Below, in pieces: positions 43,987 through 54,688 of a stretch of DNA of 64,000 bases. The notes under the pieces are model-generated. The model saw only the letters and a program-made list of their open reading frames with translations. It searched no databases and was not told the DNA's origin. Position numbers and translations under genes: made by a program. The stretch comes from Lasiosphaeria ovina (taxonomy: Eukaryota; Ascomycota; Sordariomycetes; Sordariales; Lasiosphaeriaceae). The stretch spans positions 558,001 to 622,000 of the forward strand of contig JAULSN010000001.1 of the NCBI GenBank assembly GCA_033439765.1, in the 5' to 3' direction. How positions within the stretch are numbered: the first letter of the stretch is position 1; each line of letters starts with the position of its first letter.

Positions 43987-45423
43987 ATGAAGCACACGCT
44001 GGTCGCCTCGCTGGCGTTCGCGGCCGCCCTCGCGCGCGAGCTGCTGCCCGTGAAGATCCTCGCGCCGTCGGCCGACCACTTCCGCGACATTGTCAGCAAC
44101 GACACGTACGACTTTGGCTGCCGGCCCGTCGCGCGGCCCACGGCCGACGGCCAGATGGAGCTGCACGCGCTCCTGACGCGTGACCAGATGGCGTACCTGA
44201 ACCACGAGTACCGGTCCGTCGACACCATCTCGATCCGCGAGTCGCTGGTCAAGCGCGCCACGCCGGCCCCCATCGGCGCCGGCGACCGCTTCCAGGCGGG
44301 CACCGTGGCCCCCGTCGGCCTCGGCACCAAGCCCGGCGGCACCACCATCGCCAGCATCATGAACGTGGCCGAGATCAAGTCGGCCGTCGGCGGCCTCGTC
44401 GCAAAGTACGGCGTCGCCTCGTACAACCTGCCCTACACCACCTTCAACGGGGCCACCCAGTACGCCGCGTACGTCGGCGCCGGCGCCGACACCTCCAAGT
44501 ACCACCTGTATCTCTCGGCCGCCGTGCATGCGCGCGAGCGCGGCGGGCCCGACAACCTCGTCTACTGGGTGGCCGACCTGCTGGCGGCCAACGCGAGCGG
44601 CGGCGGGCTGACGTACGGCAAGAAGACGTACACCAACGCGCAGGTCAGGTCGGTGCTGGCCGCGGGCATCGTCTTCTTCCCGCTGGTCAACCCCGACGGC
44701 GTGGCGTACGACCAGTCGTCGGGCGCGCTGTGGCGCAAGAACCGCAGCACCAGGTCGGGCTCGTCGGGCTCGTCGGTCGGCGTCGACATCAACCGCAACT
44801 TCGACTTTCTGTGGAACTTCAAGAAGTACTTTGCGTCGTCGGTGGCGCCCGCGTCGGCGTCGCCGTCGTCCGAGACCTTCTACGGCACCGCGGCGGCCTC
44901 GGAGCCCGAGACCAAGAACCACGTGTCCGTGTACGACAAGTTCCCCAAGATCCGCTGGTTCCTCGACATCCACTCGGCCGCCGGCGACATGCTGTACAGC
45001 TGGGGCGACGACGACGACCAGTCGACCAACACGGCCATGAGCTTCCTGTCGGCCGCGTACGACGGCAAGCGCGGCACCGTCGGCGACACGGCGTACAAGG
45101 AGTATATCCCCTCGGCGGACCTGACGGCCATCAAGCAGGTGGCGGCGGCGACGGTGGCGGCCATGAAGGCCGTGGGCGGGCGGTCGTACGTCTCGCAGCA
45201 GTCGGTCGGCCTGTACCCGACGTCGGGGGCCAGCGACGACTACGCCTTCAGTCGCTACTGGGCCAAGGGCGGCGCCGTCAACAAGGTTTACGGGTACACG
45301 ATGGAGTTTGGCTACTCGACCAACTTCTACCCGACCCTGGCCGAGTTCAACCAGAACATCCTCGACACCAACGCCGGCTTCACGGACTGGGCGCTGGCCG
45401 CGATTGCCGTGGGGCTGGAGTGA
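43987..45423 (+). CDS. Secreted M14 zinc carboxypeptidase
   Basis: A single exon of 478 residues. The start (MKHTLVASLAFAAALARELL) is a signal peptide, followed by a propeptide-like segment. The catalytic domain has the zinc ligands HARE in AAVHARERGGPDN, the NPDG and WRKNRS substrate-binding motifs, NRNFDFLW, the third zinc His in FLDIHSAAGDM, and the catalytic glutamate in YTMEFGYS. This is an extracellular metallocarboxypeptidase of the M14A type that releases C-terminal amino acids, probably nutritional. Not a typical PKS-cluster gene, so it marks the likely right border. Codon use resembles its neighbours. Confidence 0.93.
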   Translation: MKHTLVASLAFAAALARELLPVKILAPSADHFRDIVSNDTYDFGCRPVARPTADGQMELHALLTRDQMAYLNHEYRSVDTISIRESLVKRATPAPIGAGDRFQAGTVAPVGLGTKPGGTTIASIMNVAEIKSAVGGLVAKYGVASYNLPYTTFNGATQYAAYVGAGADTSKYHLYLSAAVHARERGGPDNLVYWVADLLAANASGGGLTYGKKTYTNAQVRSVLAAGIVFFPLVNPDGVAYDQSSGALWRKNRSTRSGSSGSSVGVDINRNFDFLWNFKKYFASSVAPASASPSSETFYGTAAASEPETKNHVSVYDKFPKIRWFLDIHSAAGDMLYSWGDDDDQSTNTAMSFLSAAYDGKRGTVGDTAYKEYIPSADLTAIKQVAAATVAAMKAVGGRSYVSQQSVGLYPTSGASDDYAFSRYWAKGGAVNKVYGYTMEFGYSTNFYPTLAEFNQNILDTNAGFTDWALAAIAVGLE

Positions 45424-45736
45424 GGGGTAGATAGCAGCGAATAATGCAATTAGATTTACTGTTCACTTTGCCAGCGCTGGTGAGTCGTGCGCTGGCTGCG
45501 CTGCTCGCGCTGTCAGGTCAACGACTGAACCAAGACAACTGTTACTGAACGGCGGCAACTGGACGCTGTCACTCGGCGCAGAAAACAGCTGACAGATATT
45601 CACGAGCCAGAAGGTTTTGATTCGGCTAGACCCGCAGCCGCTATTTCCCAGTGGCGTTTTTGGTGCTCCCTTCCTCCTGCACCGAGCAAGCCAACAGAGC
45701 CAGACCATTCGCGATCTCGCTGCACTCACCTCCGCA
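45424..45736. other. Convergent 3' region
   Basis: 313 bp between the carboxypeptidase and SDR stop codons. No feature seen. Confidence 0.5.
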
Positions 45737-46726
45737 CTAGAGCTCGTCCTTGCCGCCCGCCTGCGCGGCACACGCGTCAAAGATCTTCTGCGTAAAGTCC
45801 CACACGGCCTTGTCGACGCCGCGGCTGCGCAGCGGCGCCAGCACGCGCTCGTTGTCGGAGCTCTCGCACGTCGCGCCGACGAGGAAGATGCCGCCGCCCG
45901 AGCGCTTGGCGGCGCCGAGGCCCGCGGGCACGGGCACCAGGCCCGGCCGCACGGCGTAGCGGTCGCTGGTGGCGAGGAACAGGGCGCGGACGCCCGCGTC
46001 GGCCTGGCCGGTCGGGTTGGGCGGCGACATGCCGAACCGGTTGGCGCGCGCGAGCCCCGGCGTCGCCACCGTCCCGGGGAACCAGTGCACGATGCTGATG
46101 CGCGGGTTCTCGCGGGCGACGCGCTCGAGCGACAGCGTGCTGAAGGTGGCGGCGTGCACCGAGGCGTTCCAGAAGGACCAGCTGCGCGGCTCGCGCAGGT
46201 CGAGGTCGCGCTCGTTGACGGGCGCCTCGAGCCCGCCGGCCAGCACCGTCACGATGCGCGGGCTCGGCGCGTCGGCGCTGTTGAGCAGCGGCAGCAGCCC
46301 CTCGACGGCGCGCTGCCGCGAGTAGTAGCGCGTCGACATGGACGGCTCGAGGCCCTCGCGCGTGTCCTTGCGGCCCTCGAACGCCATGAAGCCCGCCGAC
46401 AGGAAGAGCAGGTCGACCTTGGTCTCGCTCTCGGCCACGGCAGCCACGACGCGGTCGACCTCGGACACCAGCGACACGTCGGCCGCGATCAGGTTGTACG
46501 ACGCGCCGGGGTTGGCCTGGCGCAGCTCGGCCAGCAGCGACTCGTGCCCGGCCACGGCCGGCGGGCGCGCGACGGTGTAGATGCGCGGGGCCGGGGCGTG
46601 CTGCGCAAACTGCTGCAGCGCGCTCTGGCCAATGCCGGACGTGGCGCCGATGAACAGGGCCACGAGCCCCCGCGGGAGGTTCGCGACGAGCGCATTGGAC
46701 TGCTGCGCCGTCTGGAGGGAGACCAT
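45737..46726 (-). CDS. SDR-fold oxidoreductase with C-terminal KDEL
   Basis: A single exon of 329 residues. The Rossmann motif is FIGATSGIGQSAL, followed by IAADVSLVSEVD and LLFLSAGFMAF in place of the NAG loop. Where classical SDRs have Y-x-x-x-K the sequence reads FWNASVHAATFSTLSLERVA, so the catalytic pair is missing, as in several fungal SDRs of about 330 residues found in metabolite clusters. The extreme C terminus is QAGGKDEL before TAG. KDEL is an ER-retrieval signal for lumenal proteins, but no N-terminal signal peptide is visible, so its meaning is unclear. Whether it belongs to the PKS cluster is open, since the carboxypeptidase gene separates them. Confidence 0.85.
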   Translation of the reverse strand: MVSLQTAQQSNALVANLPRGLVALFIGATSGIGQSALQQFAQHAPAPRIYTVARPPAVAGHESLLAELRQANPGASYNLIAADVSLVSEVDRVVAAVAESETKVDLLFLSAGFMAFEGRKDTREGLEPSMSTRYYSRQRAVEGLLPLLNSADAPSPRIVTVLAGGLEAPVNERDLDLREPRSWSFWNASVHAATFSTLSLERVARENPRISIVHWFPGTVATPGLARANRFGMSPPNPTGQADAGVRALFLATSDRYAVRPGLVPVPAGLGAAKRSGGGIFLVGATCESSDNERVLAPLRSRGVDKAVWDFTQKIFDACAAQAGGKDEL

Positions 46727-47942
46727 GCTGAGGCTGGTTACGGTGATCCAAGACGAGGGGAGTAGTCAGCGGACGGAACAGCGCACTGATTAGCAATGGC
46801 AAACAGCAGGAAATGGGATAGCGGCGTCCGAACGGCCGTGCTTTATGGTTCTGACGCTTCGGGCTATTCTCCCGCCATTCACTGGTTCCGTCGTACCAGG
46901 GGCCTCAGCCGGGGGGGCTCGGGGGGGAATTTGTCAGCATGGAGTGGTTATACCCCGATCCGGCCCCGAACTGGGCGTGGACGAGTAAGCAGGCCGAGCA
47001 GCGCTGGCACCTCATGTTTGTCCAAGTACGACATGGCCCAGCGGGCAGTCAAAGGCCATTTCAGGGTGCATTTTCCCGACAATGCCATCAGATGGGTTTT
47101 GTGGGCTCCGTTGCCTCTGAAACAAAGAGGGACTTCCTGCCTAGGAAAGTCTCGGTAGGCGGGCAAAAGTCTCGGTACCGGATTGGTACCATCGCCAATA
47201 AATCGGTCTTGGTTCGTAGAGACATAGCCTGACTAACGACACTTCAATGACGTGCTCGAGAAGTTCTTCAGGCGGGCTTTCTATTGCAGAGTCAACTTTT
47301 GGGGATCCAGGACTTCAGGACTTTGGTGGAGCGGAGCATCTCGGCAAAAACCTACCGAGCCAAGTACGGCTTGCCTTCAAAAATGACAACTCTTGCCCTC
47401 GAGTCAAGTCGCAACAGCCCCAACCTACCTGATTGGTTTTGTGCCAGGGCTGGCAGCGCCGCGAGCCAGCCTGCAGCCGCCGTCCACGCGTGGTTGTTGC
47501 CTGGATAGTGGATTTCAAACCAAACTCCGAAGTCCGCGGCGTTTTGCGTAGCAATCAGTCAGGTTGTTCGATTCTGGAACAGTCTGTAGCCATGTTAACA
47601 AGCATTGCTGCCCCGGCGCACTTGCATGAACGTGCGAGCGAACTCAATAAAGCCGACCGTCTCGCTCCCAGCTTTCGACCGTCTCGCTCCCAGCTTCCGA
47701 CCACATCACATCGCAGCCTCCGACCGTCTTACCCCGTGATCCCGAATCGAGCTTGTCGTCTGTTAGCCTGATTAGAAGTCGGTCGGATTCTTGGGACCTA
47801 TAACTCGCCCGTCCCTTCTCCCGAACCGACCTTGCCGCTCACCCACTCGACTCAGAACCAGAATCTAAAAGACAGGCCATAACCCAGAAGAACCAGAATC
47901 CAGACCCAGCAACACAACCAGACAACCGAAACATACGCCGCC
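46727..47942. other. Intergenic, no gene supported
   Basis: Shared upstream region of the divergent SDR and alcohol dehydrogenase genes, 1.2 kb. A degenerate CGACCGTCTCGCTCCCAGCTT repeat unit occurs two to three times at about 47657-47735. No gene. Confidence 0.5.
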
Positions 47943-49056
47943 ATGTCGCTCCCAAAGACGTACAGGCGCGCCGTCTTCCCGGGCATGGGCCAGCCGCTGG
48001 CCGTCGAGGAGGCGCCACTAAGGACGCCCGCCTCGAATGAGCTGCTGGTCAAGGTCGAGGCCTGCGGCGTGTGCCACTCGGACATGTACTCGCAGTACAA
48101 CGCCCTGGGGGCTGGCTTCCCCATTGCGCCCGGCCACGAGATCATCGGCAAGGTGGCTGCCGTCGGCGACGCCGTGGCCGGTTGGAAGGTCGGCGACCGC
48201 GTGGGCGGCGGCTGGCACGGCGGCCACGACGGCACCTGCAACGCCTGCAAGCAAGGCTGGTTCAACATGTGCGACCACCAGGCCGTCAACGGCGCAACCA
48301 TGGACGGCGGCTGTATGTGACCCCGAGGCAGCTGTGGCGCGTGAAGCTGACCGTCTCCAGATGCCGAGTACGCCTATCTTCGTGCCGAGGCTGGCGTGCG
48401 CATCCCCGCCGACGTCGACGCGGCCAAGTACGCGCCGCTTCTCTGCGCCGGCATCACCGTCTTCAACTCGATGCGCGCCCAGAAAGTCACGCCGGGCGAG
48501 ACCGTCGCGGTCCAGGGCCTCGGCGGGCTCGGCCACCTGGCCATCCAATATGCCAAGTTCATGGGCTACCGCGTAGTCGCCGTATCGCGCGGCGCCGACA
48601 AGGAGAAGGCGGCGCGCGCGCTGGGCGCACACGAGTATGTCGACTCCAGCGCCGGGGACCCGGGCGAGCAGCTGAAGGCGCTCGGAGGGGCTGCGCTCGT
48701 CGTGTCGACTGCCGCGACCAGCGAGGCCATGGCGCCTTTGCTCAAGGGCCTGGCCATCCACGGAAAGCTTCTCGTTCTCGGCATCCCCGAGAAGCTCGAG
48801 TTCCCGACCCTAGAGCTCTTGAGATACGGCTGCTCGGTGCAGGTCTGGCCCAGCGGCCACCAGGGCGACTCGGAGGACACGATTGCCTTCTCAAAGCTCC
48901 ACGGCGTCGACTGCCAGATTGAGAGGTTCCCGCTCGCAAGGGCCCGGGAAGCATATGGTACGTACGTCCTACACCCGACGCTGGCTGCCGCTAACCGGCA
49001 CAGATGCCATGATGAGCGGAACGGTTCGCTTCAGGTCGGTCATCACCATGGAGTGA
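47943..49056 (+). CDS. Zinc-dependent alcohol dehydrogenase (MDR family)
   Basis: Three exons (47943-48312, 48361-48957, 49004-49056) give 339 residues; the joins restore DGGYAEYAY and REAYDAMMSGTVRFR, both standard. Catalytic zinc ligands are in GVCHSDMY and APGHEIIG, with a C-x-x-C-x-x-G-x-x-x-x-C structural-zinc region (CNACKQGWFNMC). The NAD(P)-binding motif is GLGGLGHLAIQYA. It resembles fungal ADH1/CinADH-like enzymes that oxidise primary alcohols or reduce aldehydes in the cytosol. The very short last exon (53 nt) ends in SVITME. No clear link to the polyketide pathway. The start follows an A-rich leader (ATACGCCGCCATGTCG). Confidence 0.92.
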
Positions 49057-50086
49057 TTGCTGGCGATGCGACGGCAGGAATCTGCCCGTGTAGATATCCG
49101 CGCAAGCTGTGAGAGTCTGCTTCGATGGTAGCCTGTCGGTAGAATATGTTTCCACAGTAAAAACAGAGCACTCGCATGTGCCAAGTTCTTCTTCGCATTC
49201 CCAGCGCGTGTTGAATCATGCAGTCGAGAGCGAGAGCGAGAGCGAGCAAACAAGGGGCCCGAGCGACAGGATCCTGTGAATTCCTTCCGTCGGGTCATCG
49301 GCGTTTACGAGCTCGCTGGGCAACAGCGACAGTTGGACAGCCACGCGAAACCAGAACGCGACACCAAAACATGACAAAAAACATAGGGCGAGCATGGACA
49401 AACATCACCCGGTACTGCTCTCGGATCGACGACCCTATCAAGCAGCGACTTTGTGCGATCGAAGAGATCGATTCGTTTGTGACTCGTCACTTTTAGGCCG
49501 AGATTCCAGGTGGGTCGTAGCCCTTCCCGCCTGACGTGATCCGTGGATTGGCGCTCGGACGCGTTGAACGCCCCACGACGCCCCAAATTTGGGCGTCCGC
49601 TGCTTTGCGTCCTTGGCAGCACGTTTCTTGCTGGTCTGGACTCGCGATTTGCCCGCCAACTTGGTCCCATGCATGGTATTTGTTCATTATGCAACCCTTG
49701 CGGTCCCTCTGCGGCACGACACCACAAACCAACCCCAGAGTTAGCAGGGACAACCGCGGTCGGACCACTACATGCGCCTAGGAAACACTGGCGCCTTCCC
49801 CCTGATAACCGGGGAAACCGCGACCGGCGGGCGGGCCAATCATTCGCCATCACTACGCATGTCCCGCCGCTAGTGCAGCAGGGTTTGGCCGCCGCTGAAC
49901 CCGGTACGAGGATCAGAATGGCCCGGTTTCCCGTCCCCGCGACACCCAACCCAGCTCGAATGTCTTCTCCCGCGGGCCCAGTCTGCCCGTCGCCATGCTT
50001 TCTCTCTCCATCCACCCCGGAATGCCTGGGAAACATCTCCACCCTGGAGTTTGCGGTGGGTCTGCGGTACTGACAGCACCGTCATC
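49057..50086. other. Intergenic, no gene supported
   Basis: About 1 kb of 3' and 5' flanking sequence. Open frames here are short and conflicting. Confidence 0.5.
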
Positions 50087-51423
50087 ATGGCGAACCCCGT
50101 GGCTAACAGCGTCATTCTGGCCGCGACCATCTCGCCGGTCCCCGCCATCATCCTCGTCTGCCTGCGCTTCTTCACGGCGCGCCGCATTCTCCACGTAATC
50201 CACAAGGACGACTGTAAGCACCAGGTCCCCAGTTCTTTCGGCCTGGCACTGCTGACTCTTCCTCGCAGGGCTGATCCTCGTCGCCATGGTACGGGAGGCA
50301 TCCCTGCTCGGCAATCCGTGTCTCGGCAGCGGCCCGCTGACAATCTCGGCTAGGTTCTCTCGATCGGCTTTTCCATCAGCGAATGCATCCGTACGTGTGG
50401 CCGTCCGTCCCGGCTCGGTCGATGCGACACTGGCTGACCGCGTCGCAGAAACCCGCTACGGCCTCGGAGAGCACCTCCCCAATGTTCCCGAATCGACCAT
50501 CACGGCGTACATGCTCGCAGGTCGACCCCACGAGCCGTGGCAGCGTGAGACCGCGCTAACAGCTCGCACAGATCGGGGCGTGGCCGACTCCCATCACCAG
50601 CTACCTCGCGACCCTCTTCACCAAGGCGTCGATCCTGTACTTCTACCTGCGCTTCTCGACCAGCCGCCTCTTCGCGTCCGCCATATACTTTGTCCTCTTC
50701 GTGGTGGTGGGCTACTGCCTGCTCGGCGCTACAACCGCCCTGTATGCCTGCCAGCCCGTCGCCAAGTTCTGGATCATGTCGCTCGAGGGAAACTGCATCG
50801 GAGCCAGCCCCATCTACACGACGCTCATTGCGCTCAACGTGTTTACCGACGGGGTCCTGCTGCTGCTGCCGTTCTGGATCCTGCTGCCCCTCAAGATAGC
50901 CCTGTACCAGCGGCTGGCCATCGCCGGCTGTCTCGGGGCAGGCGGATTGTGGGCCGTCCCGGACCTCCGCGCCTGTCGCAAAGCTAACGTGCCATGCAGC
51001 GTCCTCGCCGTCAGCATCTACCGCCTCGACATTGTGCTCGAAGGCTTCAACGACCCCGACTTTACGTACCGGCACGGCATCAACTTTATGTGGAGGTGCG
51101 AGCCCTTGCATGTCTCGGCGTCCGTGAGCGAGCCCTGCTGACAACCGTGCAGCTTGATCGAGACCAACGTGGCCATCGTCTGCGCGTGTCTGCCCTGCCT
51201 GCGGGCGTTTGTGGGCTATTTCTGGCCCTCGGTCTTCCGCATCCGCAACGAGCCGAGGGCGCTGTCTTCGATCTCGGAGCCGCAGCCGCGGCGGCAGCCC
51301 GTCGGCATCGCGTCGGAGGAGAAGTCGAGCAACGTTTCCATCTCGCCGACCGGGCCGAGCTGGAACCGGCCCGGCTTCGAGAGGGGCCAGGCTCGCTCCC
51401 CAGGAGGGGAGCAAGCCGTGTGA
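50087..51423 (+). CDS. Rhodopsin-domain (SAT4-like) integral membrane protein, one junction unresolved
   Basis: Seven exons fit a fungal rhodopsin-domain protein: 50087-50213, 50269-50288, 50354-50390, 50449-50520, 50572-50948, 51000-51095 and 51153-51423. The hydrophobic segments are ILAATISPVPAIILVCLRFF, the WLILVAMVLSIGFSISECI join, TSYLATLFTKASILYFYLRF, YFVLFVVVGYCLLGATTALY (preceding ACQPVAKFW) and ALNVFTDGVLLLLPFWILLP, the last with the family's D. The C terminus is a Ser/Pro-rich tail. All joins are in phase except exon 4 to exon 5: the visible GTCGAC donor and ACAG acceptor shift the frame by one, and I found no alternative. That may be a real frameshift, a sequencing error or a non-canonical splice. 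Function of the family is unknown (seven-helix membrane proteins). Confidence 0.75.
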
Positions 51424-52401
51424 TGCAGTGATGACGGGCTTGCATGAATCTTGGGTCTGGTTGGTTGGGCATCGGCATAGCGCAGGACAAGGGCTGGATG
51501 GTTTGGATCTGGATGTTTCTGGAGGGCTGGCGGCTGTTCAAGCCTTGGTATCGTTTGCTGGATTATGGGCGCTTGCATGTATAACTGTGTCTTTGGATTC
51601 ATGACGGACTTTTGGTATTTGGCGGTCAATTTAGTGCAGTCTTTCCAACTCCGACGTTGCACAACATTGCACTCTGCAGTTCGCCGAGGACGCAAGCAGC
51701 CCCCCCCTAAAACCCAATGGCGTGCAGTCCCGCAACACCATGTCATCGTCGCTCCGCTCCTCGCCGACTCGATCCATCCCGCAGCCCCTGTGGCGCGCAT
51801 GCGGCATTAAATGCATTCTTCGCTGCATTCTCGTGCACGGCGCGGATCTCGGCTCAGCTCCGACCTCATTGGGCCGCCAAGGTGCTTTTCGTCAAACACC
51901 TGCCCCGACAAGCTCCCGGCTGCGGCATGGCTCCGGCAGAGACGGTGTGCCTCTCTCGCGTGGGTCCTGCTTCCCCAAAAACCAGCCCCTACGCGGTTGA
52001 AACACGGCGACCTGCGGCGCGGCGGGTGCTCTCAGCCACAGCAGAGTCCGAGATGGCGGCGCGCCGGTCCGAGGGGGCTTGGTGGTCGCTATTGGGCCGG
52101 TGCAGCTCGATCCGCCGTCAGCGCGCCCAATGCCAAGCCGCAGGATTGTGCAATGCCAAGCTACAGGATTGTTGCGGAATATCCGAGGTTCTTGCCAGGC
52201 CCGGCTGTCTTCAGCGCGCTGCTGTCTTTATTATGGGACGAGATCGGCACTCGGCCGTGCGTGTTCCTGCTTGCTTGTTTGTTTCCAGAGCTGTCTGCAA
52301 CACGCCGAATCCCACGACTTTCCCAGGATCGCTATTTGGTGCTCGCACAAACCATCGAGTCCCGATCGACAGACCTGCTACTCCCCCGCGCCTCGGCCAC
52401 G
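51424..52401. other. Intergenic, no gene supported
   Basis: Long overlapping open frames exist in all three plus-strand phases because stops are rare in this GC-rich stretch, but none shows domains or a clean exon pattern. A short local duplication around AATGCCAAGC is present at 52130-52165. Confidence 0.5.
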
Positions 52402-52808
52402 ATGCCGTCCCGCCCCACATCGCCCGAGTGGGCGGAGCTCCCCCGTCGGCCCGACAAGGAGCGCGACTGCTCACCGTGGCTGGTCTGGCGGCTCTGCCGT
52501 GTCGCCCTGGTCGTCGTTGCTCTCGTTCTCTTTCTGCACACCCGGCCGCCACTGCCTGCCGGCCTCGAGCACGGCGCTGGTAAGTCGCTGCCCGAAATCT
52601 CACATCAAGGGCAAATGCACAGGAGGCTGACACCGCCGGCCCAGATCCAAGCGCTGTTGTCGCCAACTTCAATGCCAGCCTCGCGTCGCACGCGCACCAG
52701 AGCCCCATCGCGCTGCCCCTGGCATGCCTCCCGATCTGCGGCGGACGATGCACGACGCATTGCGCCCCGGCGAGCGATCCGAGCCAGCACGGGTCGCTGC
52801 ACCGCTGA
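52402..52808 (+). CDS. Small hypothetical type II membrane protein or truncated N-terminal piece
   Basis: Two exons (52402-52579 and 52645-52808, donor GTAAGT, acceptor CCCAG after a GCTGAC branch) give 113 residues in phase. A charged cytosolic start (SPEWAELPRRPDKERDCSPW) precedes a single transmembrane helix (RVALVVVALVLFLHT) and a short lumenal part with an N-glycosylation site (NFNAS) and cysteines. No family recognised. It could be a genuine small protein or the surviving 5' end of a larger lumenal enzyme such as a glycosyltransferase. Confidence rests only on the good intron and the start context. Confidence 0.4.
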
Positions 52809-52919
52809 CGGACATCACATGGGACTCGGGAGAACAAGTTCCAGATCAACTCTCTGATTGCCTAATTACACGCCGTCGCACTCGACAACACGCACGCCCG
52901 ACATGCACCTGCAACACCC

Positions 52920-53843
52920 TCACTCGTAAAACACCAGACACCGCACCTCGATGCTCTCCCTGGGCTTGGCGTCGGACGGCGTGCCAGGGTCGACAAACGC
53001 CGTGTGCGGCGTCAGCGCGGCGATACCGTCCCGGCCGGCCGGCTGCCCCTGGCCCCAGCTGTCAAAGCACTTGATGAACATGGCCTCGTCGGGCGCCATG
53101 TCCTTGACGTAGTAGAGCTTGTGGCGGGGGCTGGGCGCGACGGAATACGTCTCGCCGCGGATCTCGTAGCCGGCCGTCGACGCCGCCCTGGTCGGGTCGG
53201 GCAGCCGCTCCTTGCCCCTGTCGTCGTCGGCCGCGGGGTCCGCCGCGGGGTACAGCAAGTCGACAGCCACGAGATCCGCAGGGTCCGTGGTGCGCCAGTC
53301 GACGACGGCCAGCGGGAAGTCGGACGCGGCGTGCGCGATGGGCCGCCACACGTTGATGAGCTGGAAGCGGCCGCGCAGGAGGTTCTCGGCCTCGGCAGCC
53401 GGCTGGACGTGCCGGCGCACGCGCGCTGCGGCGGCCCCGGGAGTCTGGTCGACGTGCACGCCCTGTACGGGCTGGCGCGGCGCGGCGGGGTCGTGCTTGC
53501 GGATTGTGTGGTCGAAGATGACGACTCTGTGGATGCCGGGCAGCTTGGCGCGCAGCAGCGCCTCTACCTCGGCGTAATAGCCGTTGCGCACGGCCGCGTC
53601 GTCGACGAAGAGGCGCTCGCGGGCGGGCGCGTGGTGGACCGCGAACCCGGCGACGTCGATGTCGGCTGCGAAGCCCGGGGCGGCAGGGGCGTCGCCGCTG
53701 AGGAACGGGCGCAGGTCGGCGACGGAGCGCCGCCGCTCGGTGCGCGCGTACGAGTTTGCGGCGTCCGTGTCGACCTTGGACCACGGCTTGCTGCCGGGCT
53801 CGACTGTGGCCGGGTCGAGGTAGCGGAACACGCCCGTGGTCAT
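52920..53843 (-). CDS. CmcJ/AsaB-like oxidoreductase family protein
   Basis: A single exon of 307 residues. The family is recognised from VFDHTIRKH (here VIFDHTIRKHDP), the VQGVHVDQTPGAAAARV block with His and Asp, RFQLINVWRPI, and near the C terminus KCFDSWGQGQ followed by LTPHTAFVDP and IEVRCLVFYE. These blocks define the fungal CmcJ/NvfI-type group annotated as hydroxylases or methyltransferases (AsaB, GA4-desaturase-like), related to 2-oxoglutarate/iron enzymes. Members often occur in secondary-metabolite clusters. It is 10 kb from the PKS with unrelated genes between, so membership in this cluster is doubtful. Cytosolic; substrate unknown. Confidence 0.85.
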   Translation of the reverse strand: MTTGVFRYLDPATVEPGSKPWSKVDTDAANSYARTERRRSVADLRPFLSGDAPAAPGFAADIDVAGFAVHHAPARERLFVDDAAVRNGYYAEVEALLRAKLPGIHRVVIFDHTIRKHDPAAPRQPVQGVHVDQTPGAAAARVRRHVQPAAEAENLLRGRFQLINVWRPIAHAASDFPLAVVDWRTTDPADLVAVDLLYPAADPAADDDRGKERLPDPTRAASTAGYEIRGETYSVAPSPRHKLYYVKDMAPDEAMFIKCFDSWGQGQPAGRDGIAALTPHTAFVDPGTPSDAKPRESIEVRCLVFYE

Positions 53844-54076
53844 GGTGCGGGGTAATGCGCTGTCCTGTGTAACGGGGGTGTTGGATGCGATGATGTTTAG
53901 AGGAGGTCTGCTCGTTTGCTGCGGGGATCATGGATGGTGATTAGTCCGCAAAGAACTGAGGCGGTGCCGTCCAGTGGTCGGGCTGCTTACATGAGCTAAT
54001 TGGCCGATTCTCGGCATTCGCACGACATCGGTTTCTTGCGCTGCCGCCCACCTCTAGCGGGCTTCACCTAACTAGA

Positions 54077-54688
54077 AAATAAGCTACCTGGCAAGCCGGG
54101 AAGGGGTCGCTGAACGTGCCTCCGGCGGCCCTCCGGGGGCCCCTGCGGCGGGCTGCTCGCTGCGCTCGGTATTGCGAGCCGGAGGTGGCCTAGAGAGGCT
54201 GAATAAGAATATGTTCAACTATCGTGCGAATGACATAGGTGGGTGCCGTAAGGTTATACATATTGCATCGGATACCGGTATTTGTGAAATGTGATATGAA
54301 GACGAAAGTGAAACCAGCTCTCTCCGCGAGGTCCGACTCTCGCTTGTAGCTTGCGGCTACCTGTGTTGCCGCCGAGCCAACGCTGCCACCGCAGCAGGGA
54401 CGCAATTATTCAGCCTTTCTACGCCACACTCCGGCTCGCAAGCTCGCCTCCGGTGGCTCCGTTCAGTTGTCTGTCTTCTACTATACCGTAAGTAGAGATG
54501 CCGAAAGTTTCTCGAACAGGGATTCGTCAATTAAGGCCCGTGTCAAGATGGGAGATGGGAATTGGTCAACCGGATAAACCTTAAGCCGCGGAATACCGAG
54601 CGCAGCGAGCAGCCCGCCGCAGGCGCCCCCGGAGGGCCGCCGGAGGCACGTTCAGCGACCCCTTCCCGGCTTGCCAGGTAGCTTATTT
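54077..54688. mobile_element. MITE-like element with about 98-bp terminal inverted repeats
   Basis: The left arm (54077-54174) and the right arm (54591-54688) are inverted copies of each other with a single clear mismatch (GGGGGCCCC versus GGGGGCGCC). Each begins AAATAAGCTACCTGGCAAGC and ends GCTGCGCTCGGTATT. A second, inner inverted pair (about 54172-54205 and 54408-54442, around CCACCTCCGGCTCGCAA) encloses 54206-54407. No transposase frame is present. I could not see a convincing target-site duplication. The structure fits a non-autonomous DNA transposon, perhaps nested or rearranged. Confidence 0.75.

Noticed and set aside
51811..52857. Long plus-strand frame of 348 codons
   Set aside because: Most of it has random composition. 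Only the part from 52402 has a good start, helix and intron, and that alone was kept, with low confidence.
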